Assembly (NCBI RefSeq): GCF_004827385.1
Contig: NZ_SRXN01000040.1
Location: 1-55,066 of the forward strand
DNA from: Ensifer sp. MPMI2T
Lineage (GTDB): Bacteria > Pseudomonadota > Alphaproteobacteria > Rhizobiales > Rhizobiaceae
Direction: 5' to 3'
Length of the DNA: 55,066 nucleotides
The position numbers were made by a program, and so were the translations under genes. Numbering within the stretch: position 1 is the first letter of the stretch; each line of letters begins with the position of its first letter. A model generated the notes under the pieces. That model searched no databases. It saw only the letters and a program-made list of their open reading frames with translations, and was not told the DNA's origin. This document shows positions 24,542 to 33,137 of the stretch, in pieces.

Positions 24542-25621
24542 TCATGCACGAGCAAACGCCGCCATCCACGCCGCAGACAACCAGTGCTCGTACGCCTCAC
24601 CCTCCGCGTCGGCCATGACGAAGCAAACCGGATCCAACACCCTTTCTTCTCCCCCGCACAATCCACCGTGCATCAGCGTGATATTGTGTCCTAGAACAAT
24701 ATCCTTCTCGTCTGATTTTAGGCAGCGCTCTGTCCGCTCGCGAAGCGATTGCCACCTTATCCCCGTCGTCTCGACAACGATGGCGTCAAACACCGATAGC
24801 GCCTCTGGCTGACCATCGCGGAAATCCCCAGAAAAGAAAGCCCTGTCTTCATCAGAAAGAGGCGCATCGATATTGTGTAGATTGACGAGCACTTGCCTAG
24901 GGTCGGTGATGCCGAGCAATGCGCCAAGCTGCACATAGCCCCCACCGGCCTGCCGAATGACCGAAAGCGAATGTCGTAGGTTGCCAGCACAGAATTCCAC
25001 GAGCGCGTGAAGGGATGGTGGCTCTCGACCGGTACGATGCTCGAAGGCCAGCTTCAATAGCGACACGACGTCATAGTAAGGCGTCAAACTGTGCCCTTGG
25101 CCGGCAGCCCGCACTACGAAACCCTGGTAGAGCTTATGAGTGCGTGTCGTACTAATGACATTCGGAAAGGTTCTGCGGTCGCTTGGGCTCCAGCTCGCCA
25201 GCTCGCATCGACTGGGCGTTAGAAAGGAGCTGTTGCCCCCATCATGATGAGGCAGCAGCGTGCGCAAGTTCCTGCCGTTGAATACTTGCGTCGTTTGCGG
25301 CTTGTCGAACTCCACAAACATGCGCTCCAAACCCCAACGTTTGATAAGCGCATGCGCTATCGCCTGAACGCAATTGCGCACGACGGATGAATGCATGTCT
25401 GCATCCAGTTCAATGTTACTCAACGGGATAACAATGCCGTGTGCCATCGTATCGAGTGCGTTGGAGGCATAGGTCGCCCAATCGAGACATATGGCATCCT
25501 CGGCTCCCTCTGCAAAGCGCCACATCAGTTCCAAGGAGAAATCCAGGCGCGCGCCATCGACCACGTGTGCGTTGGCACATATCGCGTTTTGTTGTCCGCG
25601 GGCACAAATGCAGTTCATCAT
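24542..25621 (-). CDS. Unrecognised protein with HxD...H pattern, possible Fe(II)/2-oxoglutarate oxygenase
   Basis: 359 residues, soluble. I do not recognise the family. Two features stand out: LLPHHDGGNSSFL with H125-x-D127, and NITLMHGGLCGGEER with H318, 191 residues later. This is the spacing and local context of the metal triad in TauD/clavaminate-type Fe(II)/2-oxoglutarate oxygenases, with a possible 2-oxoglutarate-binding Arg shortly after. The assignment is inferred from pattern alone. The first 20 residues contain three Cys. An AAAGG ribosome site precedes the ATG at 25621, 28 bases behind the arginase-like gene, so it is third in an operon. Confidence 0.5.
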   Translation of the reverse strand: MMNCICARGQQNAICANAHVVDGARLDFSLELMWRFAEGAEDAICLDWATYASNALDTMAHGIVIPLSNIELDADMHSSVVRNCVQAIAHALIKRWGLERMFVEFDKPQTTQVFNGRNLRTLLPHHDGGNSSFLTPSRCELASWSPSDRRTFPNVISTTRTHKLYQGFVVRAAGQGHSLTPYYDVVSLLKLAFEHRTGREPPSLHALVEFCAGNLRHSLSVIRQAGGGYVQLGALLGITDPRQVLVNLHNIDAPLSDEDRAFFSGDFRDGQPEALSVFDAIVVETTGIRWQSLRERTERCLKSDEKDIVLGHNITLMHGGLCGGEERVLDPVCFVMADAEGEAYEHWLSAAWMAAFARA

Positions 25622-25649
25622 TCTTGCCTTTCTGCCTTCGCCTGGTCCG

Positions 25650-26699
25650 CTATGCCGCGCTCATCGCGTTCCAGTCCAGAAGAAGAAGTTCATAGAGAAG
25701 GCGGGCCGCGATGAAGGCGGTTCGGCCCGTCGGATCAAGAGAAGGATTGACTTCGACAATGTCGACGGCTCGAAGGCGGTAGGATTGCAAAATCCTGGCG
25801 GTCGCGATGAATTCTTCTGCCTTCAAACCTCCAATTGTTACGTGACCAGTACCTGGCGCAACGCTGCAGTCGCAAGCGTCAATGTCGATGGAGACGTAGA
25901 GGCCGTCAGGGGCGTTCTTTGTCACGGCGTCGAGAACCTGCCGCAAGCATCTTTCATATCCATGGTTTCGAATATCGTTCATGTTGCGGATGGTGCAACC
26001 ACGTGCCCGAAGCGATTCGAACTGGTGAAGGCTTGTGATATCGCCCTGCCCAACGAACCCCAACCGCTGCAAGTCCATACTCAGATATTCGGCGATACGG
26101 CGCGCATTTGAACCGTGATAGTGGGCCCCGTGAAGAATGGAACTTGCTCCAAAGTCGAAATGATTGTCGATTTGGACATATCCGATCTTGCCGCTTCCTC
26201 TGCTTGCTGCGGATTCGGCCACGCCGACGAACGCTGGATAGGATATCGTGTGCTCGCCACCAAGAATAACCACCAGTTCTGATCTTTTGGCGACTTCAAA
26301 AACCTCGCACACTGTTGCCCGAAGTTGACGGTCCAGGTCCGTTGGAAAAACATGCAGATCGCCGAAATCGGCAATCTCTGGGCTATGCAGGCGGACCCGA
26401 GCCGCATTCCCCATGTGGATGAAATCTACGATGTCTCGCGACCGAGCCTGGGAACTGAACGAGAGACTTGAGCGCCTTATGGCGCAAGGTCCGTCCCGGG
26501 CGCCTATCCTCGTCGAAGCCGTTCCATCGAAGCTGATTGAGCACACGCCGACCGCAACCCTTGCCTCTGTCATGGCGAGGTGGGAATGACGTCCGTTCAA
26601 CAGCGGGGGGCCGCCTTGACACCATGGAGGAAGGGGATAGCGCGACCACTCGCCCAGACCACCAGTGCATTGTCTTCGCAGGCTCTCGAGATCATTCAT
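25650..26699 (-). CDS. Arginase/agmatinase-family ureohydrolase
   Basis: 349 residues. The Mn-binding motifs of ureohydrolases are all present: LGGEHT (H150), QIDNHFDFG (D178, H180, D182) and SIDIDACDCSVAPGTG (D272, D274), followed by VDIVEVNPSLDPTGRTA. Such enzymes hydrolyse guanidino compounds to urea and an amine. Specificity is not clear: DNHFD replaces the common DAHxD and DC replaces DP. The ATG at 26699 overlaps the TGA of the radical SAM gene (ATGA), implying translational coupling. The setting suggests a specialised guanidino substrate and not arginine catabolism. Confidence 0.88.
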   Translation of the reverse strand: MNDLESLRRQCTGGLGEWSRYPLPPWCQGGPPLLNGRHSHLAMTEARVAVGVCSISFDGTASTRIGARDGPCAIRRSSLSFSSQARSRDIVDFIHMGNAARVRLHSPEIADFGDLHVFPTDLDRQLRATVCEVFEVAKRSELVVILGGEHTISYPAFVGVAESAASRGSGKIGYVQIDNHFDFGASSILHGAHYHGSNARRIAEYLSMDLQRLGFVGQGDITSLHQFESLRARGCTIRNMNDIRNHGYERCLRQVLDAVTKNAPDGLYVSIDIDACDCSVAPGTGHVTIGGLKAEEFIATARILQSYRLRAVDIVEVNPSLDPTGRTAFIAARLLYELLLLDWNAMSAA

Positions 26700-28033
26700 G
26701 CAACACCGGTTTTCTTTTGCAGAGTCAAACGTTGACAGATCAACTCGTCGCATAGCGTGACCATCTCGATGAATTGGTCCCAGGCCTCTGCAACGCTCTG
26801 ATGGTACGGATGAAAGACGACCGGTCGGTCCTCCCGCCAAGTCGAAAAGTCCCAATCGAAAATGCGATCTTTTACTTTCGCGAAGATCGGCGCCATCGGA
26901 TACGGAACAAAGTTGTACAGGTTATACAGGCTGACATCGTCGGCAGTCGACTTGATAAATTTCATCGTCTGCATGTGGCCCTCAACCGTTGCCTCGGGAA
27001 GGCCGCCCAAAAGGTTCAATGCGACCGCCATGCCTCTCGAGTGGATTCTCCCAAGCCAATATTCGTAACTTTGCCCGCCTGACTTCTTCATGGTTCGCAG
27101 GACCCGCGAGTCCGCGCTCTCAAAACCCAATTCCACGAGGGAAACGCCAATCTCCTCCATCAGTTCGAGAAGCTCTTCGGACAACGTCAGGATATGGGTC
27201 TGGACGACGAACTTGTATCGCCCCGGCGGTCGTGCCGAGAGGATGTTGCGCACCGCCTCTGGAGACTGGCCGAATGTCTTGTCTCCGATATAAATCGTCT
27301 TCACGCTCGGGAAAAATTCTCCAATTTGCTCGAATTCCGAAATCAGGTCTCTTCTTGAGACCACGTGCAACTGCCGGCTCCATGCGTCGCCGCAGAATGT
27401 ACAACCATAAAGACAGCCATGGCTTGCGTTCAGTCGCGCCAAAGTCACGCGGTTGGCAAACCGCGCCAGATGACGGTAGTTCGGGCGATATCCGAAGTTT
27501 GCCTCCTGCTTGCCAAGCTGCCCAGCCCCGTTTTTGGGAAAGACCTGCTCCAGGAAACCCCTGCTGGCCAATCCGTGGTAGATCGCAGAAAACGCAGTCG
27601 GGTCCGCCAGTGACGTCATATTGCCACCAAGCAGACAGGAATGCCCAAGCCGAAGCAGCGCGCGTGACACCTCTGTTGCAAGCGAGAGATTCTGAGCCAA
27701 TGGAGAAAACAGAAAGAGGGCGCGACCGCTCCCCGTTGCTGTTGCGAGCCGGTCGACGCACTCAGATACGTCAAATCTTGCGAGGCTCAGGTCCTCGAAC
27801 TGCGTTTCGTCTTTTCCGATTGCAGCATCCAGATGGGCAACCCACAGAGGAGCCTCCCAAAGGTCGTCTGCGCTCAAAGCAATTGGCGAGATCACCTGCG
27901 AATAATACTTGCTGTAGGAGGCATAATACTTCTCGATACGACTGTCCGGATCCCCTTGGGAAGGAAACGGAAGCTGAACAATGATCGGAAGCAATACGGT
28001 CATCAAACGAACTTTCGCCACGGGTCCATTCAT
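26696..28033 (-). CDS. B12-binding-type radical SAM protein
   Basis: 445 residues from the ATG at 28033. The N-terminal region (about 1-190) resembles a cobalamin-binding/Rossmann domain preceding the SAM core (ALFLFSPLAQNLSLATEVSR). The cluster-binding motif is CLYGCTFC (C207, C211, C214). Core motifs follow: TIYIGDKTFGQSPEA, VQTHILTLSEELLELM, VELGFESADSRVL and LNLLGGLPEATVEGHM, typical of B12-radical SAM enzymes (MiaB/HemN-like TIM barrel). The usual DxHxxG corrinoid motif is not obvious, so B12 dependence is uncertain. It could perform methylation, rearrangement or peptide modification. First gene of the minus-strand operon; alternative start 28003. Confidence 0.85.
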   Translation of the reverse strand: MNGPVAKVRLMTVLLPIIVQLPFPSQGDPDSRIEKYYASYSKYYSQVISPIALSADDLWEAPLWVAHLDAAIGKDETQFEDLSLARFDVSECVDRLATATGSGRALFLFSPLAQNLSLATEVSRALLRLGHSCLLGGNMTSLADPTAFSAIYHGLASRGFLEQVFPKNGAGQLGKQEANFGYRPNYRHLARFANRVTLARLNASHGCLYGCTFCGDAWSRQLHVVSRRDLISEFEQIGEFFPSVKTIYIGDKTFGQSPEAVRNILSARPPGRYKFVVQTHILTLSEELLELMEEIGVSLVELGFESADSRVLRTMKKSGGQSYEYWLGRIHSRGMAVALNLLGGLPEATVEGHMQTMKFIKSTADDVSLYNLYNFVPYPMAPIFAKVKDRIFDWDFSTWREDRPVVFHPYHQSVAEAWDQFIEMVTLCDELICQRLTLQKKTGVA

Positions 28034-28064
28034 AGGGGTGAGCGAGAATAAAATGTCGTGATGG

Positions 28065-28093
28065 TTGCACTTAATCGTTAGTTGTGATGTAAT
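28065..28093 (+). promoter_or_regulatory. Candidate promoter of the 51-residue protein/CHAT operon
   Basis: TTGCAC and TGTAAT with 17-base spacing lie in the A/T-rich 118-base gap between the divergent radical SAM and small-protein genes. Confidence 0.4.
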
Positions 28094-28151
28094 GATAATG
28101 CAAGTGAATTGTGCTTCAGTACTCGTGAGCCGATCAAAAACGGAGGCAGAA

Positions 28152-28307
28152 ATGAGCGAGAAGGCGACACCTGAAACGAAGAAGGTTGTGCAGCAAGCGT
28201 TGCACCAAATTTCTGAATTGAAAACGCTGATAGAAGCCGAGAACTCCAAGAAGCTGACCGACAAGCTGGACGCCATCGCCCAAGGGCTTTCGACAGTTCA
28301 GCTCTAA
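28152..28307 (+). CDS. 51-residue helical protein (candidate peptide substrate)
   Basis: The start is set by a GGAGG ribosome site. The protein begins MSEKATPETKKVVQQALHQI and ends AIAQGLSTVQL. It is rich in Lys, Glu, Gln and Leu, predicted all-helical, with no Cys, Trp, Tyr, Phe or Arg. It is too short for a known enzyme. The adjacent radical SAM gene (divergent) and CHAT protease gene (21 bases downstream) make it a candidate peptide precursor or protease substrate. The lack of Cys and aromatic residues argues against common radical-SAM peptide products, and the lack of Arg argues against it being the substrate of the arginase. Confidence 0.7.
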   Translation: MSEKATPETKKVVQQALHQISELKTLIEAENSKKLTDKLDAIAQGLSTVQL

Positions 28308-28328
28308 ACGTTGGCTGGAGAAAGTGGC

Positions 28329-29876
28329 GTGGTCGCTTTCGAAACCTGGCCGATACCCCGCGAACGGCTTGGTGAGGGTCATGGCGCCAGTGTGACAGCC
28401 GATGAGGTCCTCACCGGTCTTTCGTGTGGCGAAAAACCAAAAGTCATCATCGTCTCAGACGCGTGGGGAAAGATAACACCCGAAGTTGTTTCGGCGTTGG
28501 CGCTATGTGCGCTTCAGCAACCCGAACGCCTGGTCGCGGTGTGCCCAGCTAGTCCAGCGCTCGTTTCTGGTCGCGAGAAAGGCGAAGCGCAGTCCCTCTC
28601 AGGGGAGATATTGGTCATTTCCGAGGCCGACAGAAGCCTCCTTTCTTCAAAAGGCTCGCGCCCGATTTTGGGAGAAGAGCTGGAGGCGATCATGTCCGCC
28701 GACGCGCCCCCGTCGGCACTGATCATCCAGGGACATGGGACAGAGCATTGCATACAACTTGCAGATACCGTTTGGTTTAGTATGGACCCATCCCTGGCCC
28801 CGCCGGGACAAGTGATAAGTCCGTCGAGCTGTAGGATCCCCATCGTCATATTCCTCTCTTGTGCGCCCCTTCGAATGGGTGGCTCGATGATCCCCCAGCG
28901 TTTCTCGGTTGCCGGTGCGCTTTTTGATGCCGGTGCAACGGTGATTGGTGCCTGCCACAACGTCTTTGCAGTCTTCAGTCTCATCGATGTAGCGCTGCAT
29001 GGATTGATGGAGGGCAATCCATGCGGCGCCATTGCAAACAAATTCAATGAGAGAATGCTTGCTCGAACGGGGCTGACGCCCTTTGTGACCCTTGGAGATC
29101 CTCAGCGGCGTGCAACCATCGAAGTAGCGGGAACTCTTCCTCAGCGAGACGCGTTCATATCTCACTCGAACGCGGCGGCTTGTGTTGCAACAGCAAAGCG
29201 GTTGACTTGGCTTGTCGAGCTTAGTCATACGTTGCAGCGGTGCACACCCCTGTCCGATGAATTGCGGGAGGTGCTGGACATTGCCCTCGATACCGCGCGC
29301 CTTCTACTGGTCGCCTCAAAGCCTGATGCCACCACTCGACTTCATGCCGATGAATATCTGATGCTTCTGCAACGCGGGACCTCGGTTGCCTCTCACCTCT
29401 CACAGAGCATCTTTTCCGAAATATTCAGTTTCATACGGCTTGGCAGATGGCTTGATTCCCTCTTTCTGCCAGTCTCTGAAACCACAGTGTCGCGCAGCGG
29501 TCCGCTCGCTCCGGATTGCATTGACATTGCGTACGATCTTTTCGGAACAGGCGCTATGTCCCTCATCCGACGTGAGTCCCTCTCAGCCGGTACAATGCGC
29601 GACCATATCGGCAATGCGCCGGCCTCTCGGCCCAAATTCGTACAGACCGCGGCCGGCATCGAGGTCAGGCTTCCCCCGCTCGATGAACACGTCCTAGGCG
29701 CGGGTCTCTTTCACCGCTCGGCACGCCACCCGAGGTTCGATTGGCCACCGCAAGGCGCCTTCCTGGAAATCCCATACAAGGACCTGCCATATCGTGGCCG
29801 CTTGACATTGGCCTTCGCGCGGCTTGGCGCCGATTTTCTCTGCATGGACTATTTCTCGTTTTTCGTTGAAAGCTGA
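28329..29876 (+). CDS. CHAT/caspase-like cysteine protease
   Basis: 515 residues from a GTG with GGAG eight bases upstream. The caspase-like domain (about 35-245) carries ALIIQGHGTEH (catalytic His136) and IVIFLSCAPLRMGGS (catalytic Cys178), then SVAGALFDAGATVIGACHN and FSLIDVALHGLMEGNPCGA, the order seen in CHAT peptidases. The C-terminal 270 residues have no recognised domain; they might bind a ligand or partner. CHAT proteases usually cut a specific protein upon activation, e.g. gasdermins or Csx30. The short gene just upstream is the obvious candidate partner. Followed by the HAD gene after 19 bases. Confidence 0.75.
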   Translation: MVAFETWPIPRERLGEGHGASVTADEVLTGLSCGEKPKVIIVSDAWGKITPEVVSALALCALQQPERLVAVCPASPALVSGREKGEAQSLSGEILVISEADRSLLSSKGSRPILGEELEAIMSADAPPSALIIQGHGTEHCIQLADTVWFSMDPSLAPPGQVISPSSCRIPIVIFLSCAPLRMGGSMIPQRFSVAGALFDAGATVIGACHNVFAVFSLIDVALHGLMEGNPCGAIANKFNERMLARTGLTPFVTLGDPQRRATIEVAGTLPQRDAFISHSNAAACVATAKRLTWLVELSHTLQRCTPLSDELREVLDIALDTARLLLVASKPDATTRLHADEYLMLLQRGTSVASHLSQSIFSEIFSFIRLGRWLDSLFLPVSETTVSRSGPLAPDCIDIAYDLFGTGAMSLIRRESLSAGTMRDHIGNAPASRPKFVQTAAGIEVRLPPLDEHVLGAGLFHRSARHPRFDWPPQGAFLEIPYKDLPYRGRLTLAFARLGADFLCMDYFSFFVES

Positions 29877-29895
29877 ATAGGCCGTTGGCGACATC

Positions 29896-30501
29896 ATGAG
29901 GAAGAAGAAAGAGCACAGGGCCAAGGTGTTGGAGGCTCTTGAACGGGAGGCGACCGACATTCTTCTCGTTGATTTCGGGGGCGTCATTTCCCGCTGCCGC
30001 CGCACCAGTCGCTGTCGCCGAACCGAGCGAGAGTTTCTGATGGCCGACGGTCTAGTAGATTGGCTGTTTGCCGCTCCTGCGTCCGTCGAAGCGCTGACAC
30101 GTGCGACGCCCTATGAGGATATTATCCGCGAATTGTCGGTTTATCGTCGCATCAACTTCGAGACAATGAGAACCATTATGGATGTGTATGTGGAAGCCAA
30201 TGCCATCGATACCGCCCTTCTTCAGGCGCTCCAACGGTGCCGCCCCGTCTCCAAATTGTACATTCTGAGCAATTATTGGAGTAACGGACGAGAGTTCATC
30301 GCAAACAAGCTGGATGTTCGTCTGTTCGACGGAATATTCATTTCGGCCGAGATTGGAATGAAGAAGCCAGACCCGCGGCTTTGGACGTATCTAAGCGAGG
30401 TCCTGATGCGGCCGGCCTCGTCCATGACGTTGGTCGACGACGACGCAGAAAATATCGAAGGTGCTTCAAAGGCCGGCTTGAAGGCCCACCTCTGGATATA
30501 G
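29896..30501 (+). CDS. HAD-family hydrolase (YihX-like)
   Basis: 201 residues. Motif I is LLVDFGGVIS (Asp nucleophile, with Gly where many HADs have the second Asp, as in YihX). Motif II is YILSNYWSNG, motif III MKKPDPRLW, motif IV TLVDDDAENIEGA. Likely a small-molecule phosphatase. Third gene of the plus operon; its last 36 bases overlap the end of the convergent acyltransferase gene. The N-terminus is unusually basic (MRKKKEHRAK). A kinase is encoded in the convergent operon, so the pair might act on one intermediate. Confidence 0.85.
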   Translation: MRKKKEHRAKVLEALEREATDILLVDFGGVISRCRRTSRCRRTEREFLMADGLVDWLFAAPASVEALTRATPYEDIIRELSVYRRINFETMRTIMDVYVEANAIDTALLQALQRCRPVSKLYILSNYWSNGREFIANKLDVRLFDGIFISAEIGMKKPDPRLWTYLSEVLMRPASSMTLVDDDAENIEGASKAGLKAHLWI

Positions 30502-31521
30502 CATTGCATGACGATGCTCTTGTGCTGCAAGCCAGGCCGCCGCTCGCTCGCGCTCAATCGCATGACAGGGATGAAGTGCCGCCATGATCCCAATCGGCCG
30601 GAACCCGTAGGCAAACTTGATGCGGTACGGCGATCGACCGGCCTGAATTTCCTTCATCCCAAGGGAGGCCGCCCGGCTGATCGCATGCTGGTAAAGAATG
30701 TCGGAAGGGTAGTAAGGCTTTGCAAATTGCCGGTCATTTCCGCCTAGCCACATGAAGTAGCGTGTGCCCCAGGCAAAATTCAGCGCTATTGCAGCCGATT
30801 CATTGCGCGGCGTAACGGCGAGAAGGACCTCCAAGCCCGGGAGGTTGGCCGTTAAAGCTGCCTCTATGAAGCGTGGCGGCAAAACGGCGTCGTCGACGCC
30901 ATCCCGTCGAAGGAAGGACCTGACAAGCTCGGTATCTTTCACAGCATCGGAGGCGCGCAGGACTTTGACCTGGAGGCCCGCCTCCTCGGCCCGGCGTCTG
31001 ATCCTGCGGCGCTCCTCTCGCTGTTTCTTTGGCAGTTGTAGTGGATCTTCCACGTGTCGAGCATTCAAGAAAAGAACGGTATTCGTGTGGAAACGTCCTA
31101 TTAAATAGCCGAGGTCGCCAAGGGATTGAATGGTCGCTCTATCGCGCTCGTCTATTCCAAAAAAAAGTGACGCCGCCCCCGTGGCCTTGCAGAATTCCAA
31201 ATGTGACGAGATCGCCTCCCGAATGAGACCTTTGTCATTGCCGATTGGCCCGCCATACCACCCTACCAACGCATGCCCACCAACTATATCACAGTCCAAC
31301 GTTGGCGTGACATTTCGTCGGTAGTAGCTTAATCGCGGACACGCGCCGTAACGGAAGGACGGGATAACGGCATGCCGGTCTCCCACATTCACCTCGACAT
31401 GGGAGGGCCGTTCACACCCGACCCATGCCTGTTGCAAGAGCATACAGAACTCCATTGAGTGAAACGGCATGCTCGTCTCACGGGACAATGATGACCAACT
31501 TGGAAGAGCTGCTGCTCTCAC
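30466..31521 (-). CDS. GNAT/FemAB-like N-acyltransferase
   Basis: 351 residues. The N-terminal half contains VGWYGGPIGNDKGLIREAI, and the C-terminal half LPKKQREERRRIRRRAEEAG, ALNFAWGTRYFMWLGGNDRQ and YQHAISRAASLGMKEIQAG, the pattern of BioF2/FemAB-type double-GNAT proteins. These transfer acyl or aminoacyl groups to amines. The GTG at 31521 has AAGGAG overlapping the stop of the kinase gene, so the two are coupled. A later ATG at 31470 is possible. Confidence 0.8.
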   Translation of the reverse strand: MRAAALPSWSSLSRETSMPFHSMEFCMLLQQAWVGCERPSHVEVNVGDRHAVIPSFRYGACPRLSYYRRNVTPTLDCDIVGGHALVGWYGGPIGNDKGLIREAISSHLEFCKATGAASLFFGIDERDRATIQSLGDLGYLIGRFHTNTVLFLNARHVEDPLQLPKKQREERRRIRRRAEEAGLQVKVLRASDAVKDTELVRSFLRRDGVDDAVLPPRFIEAALTANLPGLEVLLAVTPRNESAAIALNFAWGTRYFMWLGGNDRQFAKPYYPSDILYQHAISRAASLGMKEIQAGRSPYRIKFAYGFRPIGIMAALHPCHAIERERAAAWLAAQEHRHAMLYPEVGLQAGL

Positions 31522-31531
31522 GAGCGTCTCC

Positions 31532-32434
31532 TTATCCGAATTTGGCGAGAAGTTCCTTGACGCGCTCGACCTTTATTGCTGCCAGTTCCGGGTCTGGCGC
31601 CTCTGAAAGAAACACGACTGCCAGCATTGCCGCGGTATAGAGAGAGCACGCAAGTCCGACCTCTCCCGACAAGGTAGCGGCCTCCCGTTGGGTTATTTCA
31701 TAACCAGCCGCAAAGCCATTGGAAAACTCACCGTATTCCACGAGGCGGGCGAGTTCGAGAACCGGATTGGCGATCATGGCATTCGACCAATCAACGAGCC
31801 CGGTGATCTGGCCGTCTCGGCTGAGGTAGTTGCCACGGCGAAGATCCATGTGCAAAAGTCGAACATCGGCATCGATCGGTCCAAGCATCTCACGAAGCGT
31901 GCTTTCAGTCGGAACCGCTCCACCTACTCCAGACAGTTGTTCAACGACCTTCAATCTTTCGACCGTCAGTTGCGCGACGACATCTGACGGTGAGCGCCCT
32001 CGCTGTGCCACTGTCGATATCTCTGGTGGACGCAATAAATGGAGCCGGCGTGTCATCCTGCCAAGCTCGCCCGCAAGCAGCGGCAAGTCGTCGGCGTCAA
32101 TGATTTCCATTGCCAACACGGGGAAGGACCCGGCTTCGGGATACGCAAGGACCCGCGGCGCCGGTATGCCGTGCTCGTGGGAAAAGCCTATGAGGCGACG
32201 TTCCTGATCCATGAGCTGAAAGCTGTCCAGGTCCCGGTCGTTATCATTGATAATCCACCTTGTGCCGGGAAACTTGATGATGAACGGATCGCGGCCGCGA
32301 GCGCTGACCCGAAATACTTCAAATTCGATACCGCCGCTGACACGCTCGAATGCCGCATCATTTGAGATCGTCAGTTGCTCGCGGAGAATGTCGAGCGCAT
32401 CCAGAGCTGTCCATTGCCGACTGTCTGTGTACAC
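31532..32434 (-). CDS. Aminoglycoside phosphotransferase (APH)-family kinase
   Basis: About 300 residues. The protein kinase-like APH fold is shown by FIIKFPG (ATP-binding Lys), LAMEIIDADDLPLL (hinge), LLHMDLRRGNYL (Brenner motif HxDxxxxN with catalytic Asp) and GLVDWSNAMI (metal-binding Asp). The family phosphorylates small hydroxylated molecules (antibiotics, homoserine, choline). A self-resistance or biosynthetic step is conceivable. GTG at 32434 has a G-rich site upstream; the frame extends to 32530. First gene of the two-gene convergent unit. Confidence 0.8.
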   Translation of the reverse strand: MYTDSRQWTALDALDILREQLTISNDAAFERVSGGIEFEVFRVSARGRDPFIIKFPGTRWIINDNDRDLDSFQLMDQERRLIGFSHEHGIPAPRVLAYPEAGSFPVLAMEIIDADDLPLLAGELGRMTRRLHLLRPPEISTVAQRGRSPSDVVAQLTVERLKVVEQLSGVGGAVPTESTLREMLGPIDADVRLLHMDLRRGNYLSRDGQITGLVDWSNAMIANPVLELARLVEYGEFSNGFAAGYEITQREAATLSGEVGLACSLYTAAMLAVVFLSEAPDPELAAIKVERVKELLAKFG

Positions 32435-32899
32435 CAAATGGAACCCCCGCTTGAAGGTGACAATGTTAGGCCGCCGGAGAGAACGTTTCTGAAACGGGCA
32501 GAATCTGCCACGGACCTCCGTTGGCTTCAAGGCAGATCATGCGCGACCAGTTTCTCATCGATTTCAAAAATCCAAATACCTGTTTGCGCCAGGAGTGGAT
32601 TTTGATCGAGCGCCTTACTGCCGTCGTGGGCATCATGTAGCCAGTTATTGTTCTATCGTGGAGCACATTGGCAGTCGTGGCAGATATTCCAAACGATCAA
32701 ACGGATTGGCTGCCGTGCTTGATCGTATCGGTGGCCTTCCCGTCAACGGAGCATGAATGATTGAAGAAGGTTTCCACGACACCCAAACCACTGGAGAGCC
32801 TTGGCAATTGCTGGCGGATTCCTTGAATCCTACCCGAGGCGGCCGTTCCCTCCAGTCTTGCCACGCCACCATGAATTTCGGTGCCACGCGTCGTAGCAC

Positions 32900-32985
32900 A
32901 GGAACGACTCAGACATAGCTTCGCCGATGGCGGCTATGCCCGACCCAAGCTGAGGGGCGCGCTGCAAAAGATCGCTACCACAAAA
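32900..32985 (+). pseudogene. IS5-type transposase scrap
   Basis: ERLRHSFADGGYARPKLRGALQK matches the short conserved region before the final Glu of IS5-family transposases. Only about 28 residues remain. The whole IS66 element inserted 48 bases further right. 32435-32899 shows nothing else recognisable. Confidence 0.55.
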
Positions 32986-33032
32986 TCTGCCCGGTTACCC
33001 AACTGGGCTCGGTCTGGGCACAATTGTCCATT

Positions 33033-33040
33033 CGTTAACC
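33033..33040. repeat. Target site duplication of IS66, left copy
   Basis: CGTTAACC directly precedes the left IS66 end and is repeated at 35714-35721. Confidence 0.9.
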
Positions 33041-33137
33041 GTATGCGACGTCCACGCCCCATCGCTTTTTCAGTTGCAGCGATCTGAGGTTGATCTACGG
33101 GCCGTCAAATGAGCTCACCGAAGAGTACCTGACGAGC

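Noticed and set aside
28152..28307. Reading the 51-residue protein as a classical radical-SAM peptide (sactipeptide/ranthipeptide) precursor
   Set aside because: It has no Cys and no aromatic residues and no leader-core layout, so the usual chemistry cannot be supported.
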